Shown here one piece after another: positions 8,512-16,307 of a DNA stretch of 64,000 nucleotides. The stretch lies in contig NZ_JABTEL010000008.1 of the NCBI RefSeq assembly GCF_013285155.1, forward strand, positions 1-64,000, in the 5' to 3' direction. The position numbers were made by a program, and so were the translations under genes. The notes under the pieces are model-generated. The model was not told the DNA's origin and ran no database searches. It saw only the letters and a program-made list of their open reading frames with translations. This DNA is from Winogradskyella undariae (GTDB lineage Bacteria > Bacteroidota > Bacteroidia > Flavobacteriales > Flavobacteriaceae). Numbering within the stretch: position 1 is the first letter of the stretch; every line of letters begins with the position of its first letter.

Positions 8512-9534
8512 TTAAAACATCATTTTTCGTTGTTTAACTAATAACCAAATTACAACAGGTGCACCAACCAAAGCTGTTATGGCATTAATTGGTAAGGTGT
8601 AATCGCTTCCGGGAACTTGAGCAATACTATCGCAAATTAACATTACAATAGCACCAAATAAAAATACAGCAGGTAGTAATATTTTATGATTTGTTGTTTT
8701 AAAAAGCTGTCTTGTTAAATGCGGAATAGCCAAACCAATAAATGCAATTGGACCCGAGAAAGCCGTAATTGTTCCGGCAATTAAACTTGTTGCTAAAATG
8801 ATAATAAGTCGACTTTGTTTTAAATTTAACCCTAAACTTTTCGCATAATTATCACCTAATAATAAACTGTTTAGTCCTTTTATAGAGGCTATACTTAATA
8901 GCAGTCCAACAGCGTAAATGATAAAGAAAATTAAAAGTTCGTACCAAGATAAGTTACTTAAACTTCCAAAGCCCCAAAAGACATATTGTTGCAATTGTTC
9001 TGCAGAGCTGAAGTAAGATAAAACACTTACAACAGCTGAGGTAATGCTCCCAAACATTAAACCAATAATTAAAATAGCCATAGTATCTCTCACTTTGTTT
9101 GAAACCGCTAAAACGGCAAGTAACACTAAAAAACTACCTAAACTAGCAGCGATAACAATGCTCCATTTAGCAATAAGTGCTGTAGCAAATAAGCCACCAA
9201 AAAGCCCTGAACCTAAAATAACTATGGCAACACCTAAACTAGCACCAGAGCTGATACCTAGAACAAAAGGACCTGCTAAGGGGTTTCTAAACAATGTCTG
9301 CATTAATAATCCTGAAATTCCTAGACCTGAACCCACCATAATTGCAGTGAGTGCTTTAGGGAGTCTAAATTCCATAATAATAACTTGCCAAGTATCATTA
9401 TCAGTTGTAGAGCATAAGCTTTTAAGAACTTCAGAAAATGGAATGCTGATAGAACCAAGACTAATGTTAAGTACAAAACAAAACAAGAGAATAGCAGCTA
9501 GAATTATAAATTGATATGTGTAGTTGGTTTTCAT
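8512..9534 (-). CDS. FecCD/BtuC-type ABC transporter permease
   Basis: A 340-residue polytopic inner-membrane protein with about ten predicted helices, the normal size for the FecCD family. Characteristic segments are FRLPKALTAIMVGSGLGISG near residue 55, NPLAGPFVLGISSGASLG near 85 and SGPIAFIGLAIPHLTRQL near 260; the last is the loop that couples to the ATPase. It forms the translocation path for an iron-siderophore, haem or cobalamin substrate. It lies between the binding-protein gene (49 bp upstream) and the ATPase gene. Confidence 0.92.
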   Translation of the reverse strand: MKTNYTYQFIILAAILLFCFVLNISLGSISIPFSEVLKSLCSTTDNDTWQVIIMEFRLPKALTAIMVGSGLGISGLLMQTLFRNPLAGPFVLGISSGASLGVAIVILGSGLFGGLFATALIAKWSIVIAASLGSFLVLLAVLAVSNKVRDTMAILIIGLMFGSITSAVVSVLSYFSSAEQLQQYVFWGFGSLSNLSWYELLIFFIIYAVGLLLSIASIKGLNSLLLGDNYAKSLGLNLKQSRLIIILATSLIAGTITAFSGPIAFIGLAIPHLTRQLFKTTNHKILLPAVFLFGAIVMLICDSIAQVPGSDYTLPINAITALVGAPVVIWLLVKQRKMMF

Positions 9535-9583
9535 TAATGAGTAGAGCTTTAAGTTCTTTTGAATATTGAAACTCTCAACGTTT

Positions 9584-10735
9584 TTATTTTAATTTTTTGA
9601 AAAAATAAGGTGTATAATCTTGCAACAATTCTGGGTGGCAAACTTTAATTAAATCTTTTAAAACTAAATCGGGTCTTGCAGAGCCTAATTCATAATACAA
9701 CACACCACCAGTTGCTCCTGTAGTGTTAGAAAAGCTATAAATATTTTGTTTTTTGAAGGCTTCAAAATTAGTATATAATGCGTTGGCTTCTTCAAGTTGT
9801 TTTAAACTGGTATAATAAGATGGACTTAACCATATGTCAGCCATTTTGGCTTTATTTAATACGGCTTCAAAACTTAAAGCTAAACTACCATTACCTGTAG
9901 TGTCGCTCCATAAATAATTAACATTGGCATCTTTTAGAAATTGAGCTTCTGCACTAGAGCCATTTGGAAGATACCATACATCTTTATATAGTGCACCACT
10001 AAAAACAGTAGGTTGAAAATCAACTTGTTTAGCGATTTCTTTAGCCTCTAAGTAGTCTTTTTCAATTTTATTAAAGATAGAATCGGCTTCTTTTTCTTTA
10101 TTAAAAAGCGCACCAAATAATTTTATCCATTCCGCTTTTGCTAAGGCAGAAGACTCTACCCAATCACCATTATAAATAACAGGAATGCCTACTTTTTTAA
10201 TCGTTTCAAAGGTTTTGTTTACACCATCTACTCCAAATCCAATGACAACATCAGGGTTTAGTTCTAATAAAACCTCGGTATTTATGCCTTCGTTTTTTCC
10301 GAGTTCTCTAACTTTTTTATCATCTATTAATTTTCTGGTTTTCTCTGATGACACATAATTTGTACCTGGGAATCCCACTAATTTATCTTCAATATTTAGA
10401 AGTTCTAAAGCGGGAATATGTGTTGTAGAAGTCACCACCATTTTTGTGATTGGGGTAATTATTACGCCATCATAATCATTTTTATTGTAAGTTGTTTTCG
10501 CAGCTTGCTCTTTAGTGAGTACTAAATAGGTGTATTTTTTTTCAGCCTTTGGCCAGGGTTTTGTTATTTCTATAGTTTTTAGATTGTTAGATTGTGAGAT
10601 TTTAAAACCTTCAGCATATTTTAGAGGAGTCTCTGTTGCTGTTATGCTATCTAATGTATTTGACTCGTTGTTTTTAGTTTCATTTTTACATGCACTAACG
10701 ATAAGTAGTAGAATGAAGAATTTAATGATTTTCAT
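9584..10735 (-). CDS. ABC transporter substrate-binding lipoprotein, BtuF/FecB type
   Basis: A 383-residue periplasmic lipoprotein: the signal ends at a lipobox LIVSAC with Cys16. The mature part has the helical-backbone binding fold (Peripla_BP_2), with ELLNIEDKLVGFPGTNY near residue 120, ELNPDVVIGFG near 158 and a C-terminal ARPDLVLKDLIKVCHPEL segment. It delivers substrate to the permease and ATPase genes that follow. First gene of the importer operon. The promoter region is shared with the divergent small gene at 10796. I see no cobalamin riboswitch upstream of it. Confidence 0.9.
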   Translation of the reverse strand: MKIIKFFILLLIVSACKNETKNNESNTLDSITATETPLKYAEGFKISQSNNLKTIEITKPWPKAEKKYTYLVLTKEQAAKTTYNKNDYDGVIITPITKMVVTSTTHIPALELLNIEDKLVGFPGTNYVSSEKTRKLIDDKKVRELGKNEGINTEVLLELNPDVVIGFGVDGVNKTFETIKKVGIPVIYNGDWVESSALAKAEWIKLFGALFNKEKEADSIFNKIEKDYLEAKEIAKQVDFQPTVFSGALYKDVWYLPNGSSAEAQFLKDANVNYLWSDTTGNGSLALSFEAVLNKAKMADIWLSPSYYTSLKQLEEANALYTNFEAFKKQNIYSFSNTTGATGGVLYYELGSARPDLVLKDLIKVCHPELLQDYTPYFFKKLK

Positions 10736-10773
10736 ATGTAACCTTTGTAACTAATGTTTATTTAATGAATCGG

Positions 10774-10781
10774 TAATTTTG
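10774..10781 (+). promoter_or_regulatory. -7 box before the 35-residue membrane peptide gene
   Basis: TAATTTTG matches TAnnTTTG and lies 15 bp before the ATG at 10796. A TTTG at 10744 is a possible but widely spaced -33 element. The box supports transcription of the short gene away from the importer operon. Confidence 0.4.
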
Positions 10782-10795
10782 TTAAAAATACAGTC

Positions 10796-10903
10796 ATGAG
10801 AGACAATTCAAATTTAACACTATATATCATTTCAGGTGTAATCATAGCGCATTTTTTAATTGGGTTTATTTATCTTATCTATAAAATGAATAAAAAAAAG
10901 TGA
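10796..10903 (+). CDS. Small membrane protein of 35 residues
   Basis: An ATG-started frame encodes MRDNSNLT, then about 20 hydrophobic residues (LYIISGVIIAHFLIGFIYLI), then a basic tail YKMNKKK and a TGA stop. That is a clean single-span membrane peptide with positive residues on one side, obeying the positive-inside rule. A good -7 box lies just upstream. It is too short for routine gene calling. It sits in the divergent gap between the importer operon and the BtuG-like lipoprotein, so it may belong to the same uptake system; I do not recognise the family. Confidence 0.55.
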   Translation: MRDNSNLTLYIISGVIIAHFLIGFIYLIYKMNKKK

Positions 10904-11077
10904 CTTTAATCAAGTTTTAGAGGTCTTTAAAAGTTTATGTTTGTCAACAAATTATTTTCAAATCAAGGATTTTTTCGATAACTATAAGTTTTATGCTGAA
11001 AATCTTTGGGAACTCTAGGTTGAGTTATGATATTAATTTTAAGTTTCAAATTCAATATAATTTTTAAACCAATTACA

Positions 11078-12145
11078 ATGAAAAAAGTCATTTTATCAAT
11101 TTTTGCAATGTCATTATTTATCGTTTCATGTTCGGAAGATAATGATGATAATATATCAACGGAGCCTTTAGGTGCTTATGAAGATGGAATTATAGTTAGT
11201 GGAGAAGGGTCTTTTTCGTCACCAAGCTCAATATCTTTTATTTCTGAAGACTTAATGTTATCAGAAAATGAAATTTATTTTAATGTCAACAATGAAGCTA
11301 CAGATGTGTATTTACAATCTATAGGTTTTGATGAGGATAAGGCATATATCGTTGCAGATGCAGGAACAATTACAGTTGTTAATCGTTACACATTCGAAAA
11401 ATTAGCAACTATTTCTACAGGTTTAACAACACCAAGATATATTGCTTTTGAAGATAATACAGCTTATGTATCAGATTGGGGAGATCCTTTTGATGCAACA
11501 GATGATTATGTTGCAGTAATTGATTTAACTTCTAATACCGTAATTTCTACAATTTCTGTTTCTGAAGGTCCAGAACAAGTTTTAGAAGCATCGGATAAAC
11601 TTTATGTATCTCATAAAGGTGGTTATGGTCTTAATAATGTGATTTCTGTGATTAATATAGCAGATAGTGCAGTTGAAACAATAACCGTAAATGATGTGCC
11701 AGATGAAATGTTTATAGATGAATCTGGAGATTTATTAGTATTGAGTTCTGGTGCTGATCAATCTTGGTTAACACCACCTGTTGAAACTGAAGCAGCAATT
11801 ACAAGAATTGATTTAAGTGATAATTCTATAATTTCTAACTTAGAATTTCCTACAGGTGAGCACCCAAGTTTAATGGCTTATGAAGATGGTACTGCTTATT
11901 ATATTTTAAATAATGAAGTCTATGGTTTAACGGATAATGCTACAAGTTTACCAATATCTTCTTTATTTGGTATAACGACAGCTAATGCTTATGGTTTATC
12001 TGTTGATGATAATCAATTATTTGTTACAGATGCAAATGCTAGCTTTTCTGGAAATAGTACTTTATTGGTTTATGATTTAGTGTCAGGAACAGAAATGAAT
12101 ACGTTTAGTGTTGGAGTATTAGCTTCAAAAATCTATTTTAACTAA
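11078..12145 (+). CDS. YncE/DUF5074-like beta-propeller surface lipoprotein (BtuG-like candidate)
   Basis: A 355-residue lipoprotein with lipobox IVSC (Cys18). The following SEDNDDN resembles the acidic export signal that sends Bacteroidota lipoproteins to the cell surface. The mature part consists of repeats of about 40 residues such as VINRYTFEKLATISTG, VIDLTSNTVISTISVSEGP and VINIADSAVETITVND, typical of YncE-type seven-bladed propellers. In gut Bacteroides, BtuG proteins of this kind bind cobalamin at the surface next to btuBFCD. The adjacent importer makes that role plausible here, but no btuB receptor is in the window. The 17 codons before ATG 11078 in the longer frame do not look coding. 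Confidence 0.85.
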   Translation: MKKVILSIFAMSLFIVSCSEDNDDNISTEPLGAYEDGIIVSGEGSFSSPSSISFISEDLMLSENEIYFNVNNEATDVYLQSIGFDEDKAYIVADAGTITVVNRYTFEKLATISTGLTTPRYIAFEDNTAYVSDWGDPFDATDDYVAVIDLTSNTVISTISVSEGPEQVLEASDKLYVSHKGGYGLNNVISVINIADSAVETITVNDVPDEMFIDESGDLLVLSSGADQSWLTPPVETEAAITRIDLSDNSIISNLEFPTGEHPSLMAYEDGTAYYILNNEVYGLTDNATSLPISSLFGITTANAYGLSVDDNQLFVTDANASFSGNSTLLVYDLVSGTEMNTFSVGVLASKIYFN

Positions 12146-12203
12146 ATGATAATATCTTCAAATAGATCCTAGTACTATTAGATTTCGTTTGAATTGTTAA
12201 CAT

Positions 12204-12240
12204 AAAAGCCGCTTCTATAAATTATAGAAGCGGCTTTTTA
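12204..12240. terminator. Bidirectional intrinsic terminator
   Basis: A 16-bp arm AAAAGCCGCTTCTATA (12204-12219) is matched by its complement at 12223-12238 with a 3-base loop. It separates the convergent propeller lipoprotein and S41 peptidase genes. Confidence 0.93.
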
Positions 12241-12259
12241 TTTCTTATAAAGTTAAAGG

Positions 12260-13690
12260 TTAATCAATTTGCATATCTTGTTGTAAAGCCGAAATTGGAA
12301 GACTTATTTCTCTAAGCTTAGGAAGTTCTTCTGTAAAAGTTGAAGATCTTCCTGATAAAGACATATGCGATATAGCAGCTGCTAAGAGTGGCTCATTAAC
12401 ATCACCAAGAATTCCTAGGTTGGTTACCGATTCTGAAAGATCAATATCTGGCACCATACCAGTAGAAGGTACTAATTCTTCATTTACATTAGTAGAATTA
12501 GCGATTAAAGGTTGTAGTGCATAAGTGTGGCTTGGATTTGCTTCTGTATCTGAAAATAATGTAGGAGAATCGTAAACGGTTCTAGAGGCTTGTGTTTTTC
12601 CAACAGTATTCTCGCCAATCACAACAACTTCAATGTAAGGTTTTAGACTATTAATAACTAATTCACTAGCAGAAGCCGTTCTTCTATTTGTTGTTAGTAT
12701 ATACACTTTAGAGAGATTAAGACTGTTTATAGAACCACCACCGTCTATTGAGTTTGTAAATAAATAGTTGGTGTCGTTACTTGCTAAGTTTTCATTGTAA
12801 AATAATTTAGAGTAAACTTCACCTGTAAACTGCCCTGTAACCATACTACCCAAATAAGCTGCTGTTTGTACAGATCCACCACCATTATATCTTAAATCGA
12901 TAACTAATTCGCTAACACCAGCAGCATTAAACTCACCAAAAGCATCGTTAAGATTATTATCAAATTCATTGGTAAAACCGTTATACATTAAATAGCCTAT
13001 GCTTGTTCCATTTACATTTAAAACTTCTGTTTTATGAACAGGGTTTTCAGTGTAAGAAACTTTTGTAAGGCTTGCGTTAATACCTGAAAGTACAATAGTG
13101 TCATCATCATTAGTATCAGAAGTATCATTATCATCATAATCTGCTAAATTTAAGGTGTAAGATGTACTACTTAATAAATTGACATAATTATTTAGGGTTA
13201 AATTTTCATCATTAATAGCTCTAAAAATTTGACCACGCTCTAAACCTAAGTTTTCTGCAGGACTGTTTGCTAACACTAAAGTTATAGCACCAAAAACTTC
13301 AGTATCACTTCCTGGTACATAATATAAATTGTATTCTATTCCGTTACTAAGCGATATTCCGGATAGTGCATTTTGAAGATCAAAATAATTACTGTAAATA
13401 CCACTGAATCTATCGATTTCGTTTGGTAAGTATAATAGAGATTCAAATAATTCTTCTGGAGAAGCGTAACTATTTAAATAGTCAACGTACTCGTCTGTTG
13501 TTGTAAATCGGTCATCAGAGAGATTTGGTATTTCAGATTTGTATAAGTAAACAAAATTCATTGCCTTCCATACAAAATCATTAATTTCTTCGGTGGATGC
13601 ATCTATAATATTATCATCCATATCTTCAAAACAACTTGTTACAGAAAATAGAATAATACAGGTAAAAAGTAATATCTTAAATTTTTTCAT
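12260..13690 (-). CDS. S41 family peptidase (C-terminal-processing type), lipoprotein
   Basis: A 476-residue lipoprotein (lipobox VTSC, Cys20, then FEDMDDN) of the S41 tail-specific protease family. A PDZ-like region spans about 115-175 (NSPAENLGLERGQIFRAIN). The catalytic domain has ELVIDLRYNGGG at 261-272, TASASE at 338-343 with the nucleophile Ser, and GENTVGKTQ with Lys365, so the Ser-Lys dyad is present. It probably degrades or trims envelope proteins from the periplasm or surface. Its gene is divergent from the ECF sigma operon; I see no evidence that it shares that promoter. Confidence 0.9.
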   Translation of the reverse strand: MKKFKILLFTCIILFSVTSCFEDMDDNIIDASTEEINDFVWKAMNFVYLYKSEIPNLSDDRFTTTDEYVDYLNSYASPEELFESLLYLPNEIDRFSGIYSNYFDLQNALSGISLSNGIEYNLYYVPGSDTEVFGAITLVLANSPAENLGLERGQIFRAINDENLTLNNYVNLLSSTSYTLNLADYDDNDTSDTNDDDTIVLSGINASLTKVSYTENPVHKTEVLNVNGTSIGYLMYNGFTNEFDNNLNDAFGEFNAAGVSELVIDLRYNGGGSVQTAAYLGSMVTGQFTGEVYSKLFYNENLASNDTNYLFTNSIDGGGSINSLNLSKVYILTTNRRTASASELVINSLKPYIEVVVIGENTVGKTQASRTVYDSPTLFSDTEANPSHTYALQPLIANSTNVNEELVPSTGMVPDIDLSESVTNLGILGDVNEPLLAAAISHMSLSGRSSTFTEELPKLREISLPISALQQDMQID

Positions 13691-13768
13691 CTTTAAATTT
13701 TTCTTCTATTAGCAATATAAATGTAAAACTCTAAATTTACTCACATTATTATAAATAAAAAAAACTTT

Positions 13769-13793
13769 GTAACAAAAGCCAAAGTGTATCGTC
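13769..13793 (+). promoter_or_regulatory. ECF-type promoter (GTAAC-N16-CGTC) of the sigma operon
   Basis: GTAAC at 13769-13773 and CGTC at 13790-13793 are separated by 16 bp, the usual layout for an ECF sigma promoter and unlike the TAnnTTTG housekeeping form. It precedes the sigma gene, pointing to autoregulation. The same pattern with the same spacing precedes the FtsX-type permease gene (43223-43247, minus strand). Confidence 0.65.
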
Positions 13794-13847
13794 GTAATAA
13801 TGAAGGCGAATAATAATCAACTTCACCAACCAACCAATCAAACAATA

Positions 13848-14357
13848 ATGAAGCAAGCAGATTTTGTAAGCTTAGTAATGCCATTTAAGGATAAAGTATT
13901 TCGTTTAGCTAAACGATTACTCGTTTCTCGTGAAGAAGCCGAAGATGCTACGCAAGAAATACTTTTAAAATTATGGAAAAATAGTAAAAAGATTGGTGAT
14001 TATAAAAATGTAGAAGCTTTTAGTATGACGATGACTAAGAATTTTTGCTTAGATCGTTTGAAATCTAAACAAGCACAGAATTTAAAAATCGTTCATAGTA
14101 ATTACACGGATAACAATTCGTCATTACAAAAACAAGTAGAAGCAAAAGATAGTATAGATTGGGTTTCTAAAATAATGGAAGACCTGCCAGAACAGCAAAA
14201 AATAATTGTTCAATTAAGAGATATTGAAGAATATGATTATGCAGAAATTGCAAAAATGCTAGATATGAACGAAACAGCAATTCGTGTTAATTTATCTAGA
14301 GCAAGAAAAACAATAAGAGAAAAATTAACGAGTACACATCAACATGGACTTAAATAA
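13848..14357 (+). CDS. ECF RNA polymerase sigma factor
   Basis: A 169-residue group 4 sigma factor. Region 2 (about 5-75) has VFRLAKRLLVSREEAEDATQ and a DRLKSKQ element after KNFCL; region 4 (about 105-160) has LPEQQKIIVQLRDIEEYDYA and the recognition helix MNETAIRVNLSRARKT. It directs RNA polymerase to promoters such as the GTAAC-N16-CGTC site in front of its own gene. A longer frame from 13800 exists, but the predicted transcript starts about there, and the homologous region begins at MKQADF, so 13848 is chosen. It overlaps the next gene by 14 bp, as expected for a sigma/anti-sigma pair. Confidence 0.92.
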   Translation: MKQADFVSLVMPFKDKVFRLAKRLLVSREEAEDATQEILLKLWKNSKKIGDYKNVEAFSMTMTKNFCLDRLKSKQAQNLKIVHSNYTDNNSSLQKQVEAKDSIDWVSKIMEDLPEQQKIIVQLRDIEEYDYAEIAKMLDMNETAIRVNLSRARKTIREKLTSTHQHGLK

Positions 14358-14835
14358 TATAGAAAAGTTAATAGAAAAATACAATAGTGCGGAAACCACA
14401 TTGCAAGAAGAAGCAGAGTTAAAAGCCTATTTTAAAAGCAATAATGTAGCGCCACATTTAGAGCATTACAAGCCAATGTTTCTATTTTTTTCTGAATCTA
14501 AAAAAGAGCAGTATACCAAAGACGTTCCATTAAACACTAAGAAAACAAAATTGTATCAATGGATTTCTGTCGCAGCAGTAGCTGTTTTAATGCTTGGTTT
14601 TTTTATTCCTAATTGGAGTAATGAACCCAAAACTCTAGCGGATTATACGCCAGAAGAACAGGAGTTATATTTAGAGACCAAGCAAACGCTCTCCTTAATT
14701 TCTAAAAATTTAAATAAAGGTTTGCTAGGAATGAATGCATTAGATATGACGGGTGAAAATCTTAATATGGGATTGGAAAAAGCAAGTTATATAACTGTAT
14801 TTGGAGATACAACAAATAAATTATTAAAGAATTAA
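14344..14835 (+). CDS. Probable anti-sigma factor, single-pass membrane protein
   Basis: The 163-residue product has a helical N-terminal cytoplasmic part (about 1-60, DLNNIEKLIEKYNSAETTLQ) typical of Bacteroidota anti-sigma-like proteins. One membrane helix follows near residues 76-92 (WISVAAVAVLMLGFFIP), then a short periplasmic part. Its start overlaps the sigma gene by 14 bp, so translation is coupled. The inferred role is to hold the ECF sigma factor at the membrane until a signal arrives. There is no zinc-binding HxxxCxxC motif, so this is not a ZAS-type factor. Confidence 0.78.
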   Translation: MDLNNIEKLIEKYNSAETTLQEEAELKAYFKSNNVAPHLEHYKPMFLFFSESKKEQYTKDVPLNTKKTKLYQWISVAAVAVLMLGFFIPNWSNEPKTLADYTPEEQELYLETKQTLSLISKNLNKGLLGMNALDMTGENLNMGLEKASYITVFGDTTNKLLKN

Positions 14836-14863
14836 AAACAAAAACATTAAAAAACAAAATCTT

Positions 14864-15463
14864 ATGAAAAATTATAAATCGTACTTAAAAATGGGGAAAA
14901 AGACCGTGATAATAGCCGTATTGATGCTAACAACATTAACCTCTTTTGGTCAATCTGCAATAGACAAACTAGAAGATGATGAAAATGTAATGGCGTTGGT
15001 TCTAAATCAAAAAATGTTTAGAATGTTAGCAACAATGGGGATGAATGTAGAGGATTCTGAAGATCAAGAATATGTTGACATGGTTAATAATATTACGAGT
15101 CTTAAAGTTTTTACATCAGGTGATGAAGCGACCTCAAAAAAAATGACAACTACCGTGAAGAGTTATTTGACATCTGCAAAATTAGAAGAATTAATGCGTT
15201 TTAAAGAAGGAGATAAAACAGTAAAATTCTATGTAAAGGAAGGGAAAGATGAAAATCATGTAAAAGAACTCGTTATGTTTATGACCGGTTTAGGTGAGTT
15301 AACTGAAGGTGGAAATATAGAGGTGAATGGTAAGAATCTTAATTTTGAAACTGTTGTAATCTCTTTAACCGGAGATATCGATTTAAGACAAATATCTAAA
15401 ATGACGAGCCAAATGGATATTCCAGGTGGAGATCAGTTAAAGAAAGCAGGAAATAAAAAATAA
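14864..15463 (+). CDS. DUF4252 domain protein, secreted
   Basis: A 199-residue protein with a signal peptide (GKKTVIIAVLMLTTLTSFGQ) and a mature domain of the DUF4252 family; the function is unknown. Features include SLKVFTSGDEATSKKM and a basic C-terminus. Third gene of the sigma/anti-sigma operon, followed after 9 bp by a second DUF4252 gene. Because both are under the ECF promoter they are the likely output of, or feedback to, this envelope-response system. No catalytic motif is visible. Confidence 0.85.
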   Translation: MKNYKSYLKMGKKTVIIAVLMLTTLTSFGQSAIDKLEDDENVMALVLNQKMFRMLATMGMNVEDSEDQEYVDMVNNITSLKVFTSGDEATSKKMTTTVKSYLTSAKLEELMRFKEGDKTVKFYVKEGKDENHVKELVMFMTGLGELTEGGNIEVNGKNLNFETVVISLTGDIDLRQISKMTSQMDIPGGDQLKKAGNKK

Positions 15464-15472
15464 ATAGAACTT

Positions 15473-16018
15473 ATGATACAATCAATCAAAAAATCAATGG
15501 TAATGTTGTTTCTGGTTGCGGCTTTTACGAGCTGTAACCAAGAGCCTACATTACAAACCTATTATGTAGATAACGAATTAGAGCCTGGTTTTGCTTCGTT
15601 TGATATCCCTTCAAGTTTTTTCAATGTTGAAAATATTGAAATGACTAAAGAACAAAAAGAAGCTTATAATTCTGTAGATAAGTTGAATGTATTAACTTAT
15701 ATGAAAGATAACACTGATACAGAGGTGTATAAATCAGAATTAGCAAAGGTTAATACCATTCTTAAAGATCCTAAATACGAAGAATTAATACGTGGTGGGA
15801 GTGTTAAAGAGGGGAAATTTGTAGTCAAATTTCTAGGTGATGTAGATCGTATAGATGAACTTATCATTTTTGGAAACGCTACAAATAAAGGTTTTGTAAT
15901 TGCAAGAATTTTAGGTGATGATATGAATGCGAGCCAGCTAATGTCTTTAGGTTCTGTACTTAAAAATGCAGATTTTGATGAAGAAAAACTAAAAGGTTTA
16001 AAAGACTTTTTTAAATAA
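15473..16018 (+). CDS. DUF4252 domain lipoprotein
   Basis: A 181-residue lipoprotein with lipobox AFTSC (Cys21). The mature part resembles the upstream DUF4252 protein in order of segments: KLNVLTYMKDNTDTEVYKSE matches the SLKVFTSGDEATSKK region, followed by a G-rich turn and a C-terminal helix. So the operon encodes a soluble and a lipid-anchored paralogue. The function is unknown. It ends the ECF operon; a hairpin terminator follows at 16073. Confidence 0.82.
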   Translation: MIQSIKKSMVMLFLVAAFTSCNQEPTLQTYYVDNELEPGFASFDIPSSFFNVENIEMTKEQKEAYNSVDKLNVLTYMKDNTDTEVYKSELAKVNTILKDPKYEELIRGGSVKEGKFVVKFLGDVDRIDELIIFGNATNKGFVIARILGDDMNASQLMSLGSVLKNADFDEEKLKGLKDFFK

Positions 16019-16066
16019 TCTGACATTATGGTGAGCAATAAAGTTTATCAGTAACTTATTTAAATG

Positions 16067-16294
16067 TTAATTAAAATCGTCTTGAGGAGTATCTTCAAGA
16101 CGATTTTTTTCTGCTTTATTTTTAAAAGCGTATAAACAAGCTATTATAAAGAGAAACCCAAAACTGGTAAATAAGATTATTTTTATAAAAAGATAATCAA
16201 GTAAATCAAATAGACCAGATATAAACAAACCAAGTGCTACAAGGGTTGCAAGTGTTAAAGCAATTTTGTCTTTTGATTTTGGAATGAGTTTCAC
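16067..16294 (-). CDS. Small membrane protein of 75 residues
   Basis: The product has two hydrophobic helices (about 13-30 and 34-55) between a basic N-terminus MKLIPKSKDK and a charged C-terminus. I do not recognise a family. It begins 13 bp after the purB stop in the same direction, so it is probably in the purB transcript. Its last codons form the terminator hairpin of the opposite operon. Confidence 0.62.
   Translation of the reverse strand: MKLIPKSKDKIALTLATLVALGLFISGLFDLLDYLFIKIILFTSFGFLFIIACLYAFKNKAEKNRLEDTPQDDFN
16073..16111 (+). terminator. Intrinsic terminator of the ECF operon
   Basis: Arms AAATCGTCTTGA (16074-16085) and TCAAGACGATTT (16095-16106) are followed by a T run. The hairpin lies inside the last codons of the convergent 75-residue membrane protein gene. 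Confidence 0.85.
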
Positions 16295-16307
16295 AAATAG
16301 TTAAATA

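Noticed and set aside
9044..9514. 156-residue frame opposite the FecCD permease
   Set aside because: Antisense shadow of a membrane-protein gene; composition is not protein-like and the permease is certain.
10904..11077. Cobalamin riboswitch before the BtuG-like gene
   Set aside because: A GGGAACT and a GCTGAAAATC are present, but in the wrong order, and the conserved box and length of the class are missing.
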